Source: Mogibacterium sp.
GTDB lineage: Bacteria; Bacillota; Clostridia; Peptostreptococcales; Anaerovoracaceae
Assembly: GCA_021442505.1 (NCBI GenBank)
Contig: JABUTC010000016.1
Span: 17,586 to 24,965, forward strand
DNA: 7,380 nt
Reading direction: 5' to 3'
Shown here: piece by piece, positions 7,008-7,380 of the stretch
Layout: each line of letters starts with the position of its first letter
Position numbering within the stretch: position 1 is the first letter of the stretch
Position numbers and translations under genes: made by a program
The notes under the pieces: model-generated
What the model saw: the letters and a program-made list of their open reading frames with translations, nothing else
Databases searched by the model: none
What the model was told of the DNA's origin: nothing

Positions 7008-7380
7008 ATGGATAATTCAATGTTTTGTTATCAATGTGAACAAACAGCAGGGGGAAAAGGGTGTACTAAAATGGGTGTATGTGGTAAGACACCGGAAATA
7101 GCTAACCTTCAAGATTTACTAGTTTATCAATGTAAAGGAATAAGCGCTTATGCAGTGGATCTAATTGAGAAGGGCGAAATTATAGATAAGAGTATTGTTA
7201 GTTTTGTTGAAAATTCATTATTTACTACATTAACTAATGTGAATTTTGATGCAGAAGTACACGTTGAGATGCTTAAGGAATCTCAAAAGATAAAAAATAT
7301 TTTAAAAACAAATAATGATATTATCTTTACAAGTGGTTCTTCAGAAGCAAATAATTATGCTATAAAAGGGATATGCATAG
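7008..7380 (+). CDS. Chimeric open frame: hybrid cluster protein (Hcp) N-terminus joined to a cysteine desulfurase segment (3' partial)
   Basis: The frame is open to the window end (124 whole codons). Residues 1 to about 97 match the Hcp N-terminus. Cysteines C7, C10, C19 and C25 (spacing C-x2-C-x8-C-x5-C) bind the cubane Fe-S cluster in that family. They are followed by GKTPEIANLQDLL and the LFTTLTNVNFDAE segment, equivalent to the usual LFxTITNxNxD. Hcp is a nitric oxide/hydroxylamine reductase of anaerobes. From about residue 104 the sequence reads DIIFTSGSSEANNYAIKG, which is not Hcp but the PLP phosphate-binding segment of NifS/IscS-type cysteine desulfurases, normally near residue 70 of that family. 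The first ~65 residues of a desulfurase, and all but the N-terminus of Hcp, are therefore missing. GC here is about 31%, lower than the operon. The frame could be a real fusion, but a chimeric join is more likely. Both identifications are by recognised motifs. Confidence 0.8.
   Translation, partial: MDNSMFCYQCEQTAGGKGCTKMGVCGKTPEIANLQDLLVYQCKGISAYAVDLIEKGEIIDKSIVSFVENSLFTTLTNVNFDAEVHVEMLKESQKIKNILKTNNDIIFTSGSSEANNYAIKGICI
7276..7318. other. Probable breakpoint between hcp and cysteine desulfurase pieces
   Basis: Hcp-like sequence can be followed to about residue 90-98 and desulfurase-like sequence is clear from residue 104. The bases between are almost pure A and T (from 7289, taaaaaatattttaaaaaca and onward), with very low information. 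Such a tract could supply the short shared homology that joins two unrelated molecules or reads. Confidence 0.6.

Noticed and set aside
6940..7010. Insertion sequence or integrase attachment site as the cause of the plsY break
   Set aside because: I found no terminal inverted repeat, target-site duplication, tRNA fragment or transposase/integrase coding nearby; the following frame is Hcp-like.

Overview
The window looks like a stretch of chromosome from a low-to-moderate GC Gram-positive bacterium of the class Clostridia, possibly Lachnospiraceae. This rests on the gene order (plsX-rnc-smc-ftsY-der-plsY), the strong purine-rich ribosome binding sites, the frequent use of AGA for arginine, and a GC content near 40% by rough hand count. 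The taxonomic call is inference from gene order and protein style, not from a search.

Positions 1-6758 are an ordinary, intact, densely packed housekeeping operon, all on the + strand. It holds the C-terminal end of PlsX (acyl-phosphate synthesis), RNase III (rnc), the chromosome condensation ATPase SMC, the signal recognition particle receptor FtsY, and the ribosome-assembly GTPase Der. Genes overlap by 8-13 bases or are separated by 2-23 bases. I see no internal promoter or terminator, so co-transcription and translational coupling are likely. PlsX makes acyl-phosphate and PlsY uses it to acylate glycerol-3-phosphate, so the two ends of the operon belong to the same phospholipid pathway. 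The genes between them serve RNA processing, chromosome segregation, membrane protein targeting and 50S ribosome maturation.

The last ~420 bases do not fit this picture. plsY starts normally at 6761 but stops after 71 codons, about a third of the usual PlsY length, just after a conserved DLLKG segment. It is followed at once by a different, AT-richer sequence (about 31% GC by hand count). That sequence has its own strong ribosome binding site and an open reading frame (7008 to the window end). The frame begins as a clear hybrid cluster protein (Hcp) N-terminus with a four-cysteine Fe-S motif. After about 95-100 residues it turns, in the same frame, into the PLP-binding segment of a cysteine desulfurase (NifS/IscS family). 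Three unrelated gene pieces in about 600 bases, all head to tail, point to two breakpoints: one near 6961-6992 and one near 7276-7318. The simplest reading is a chimeric assembly or amplification join near a contig end. A real rearrangement with a novel Fe-S/desulfurase fusion is possible but less likely. This is the only part of the window that merits a close second look.
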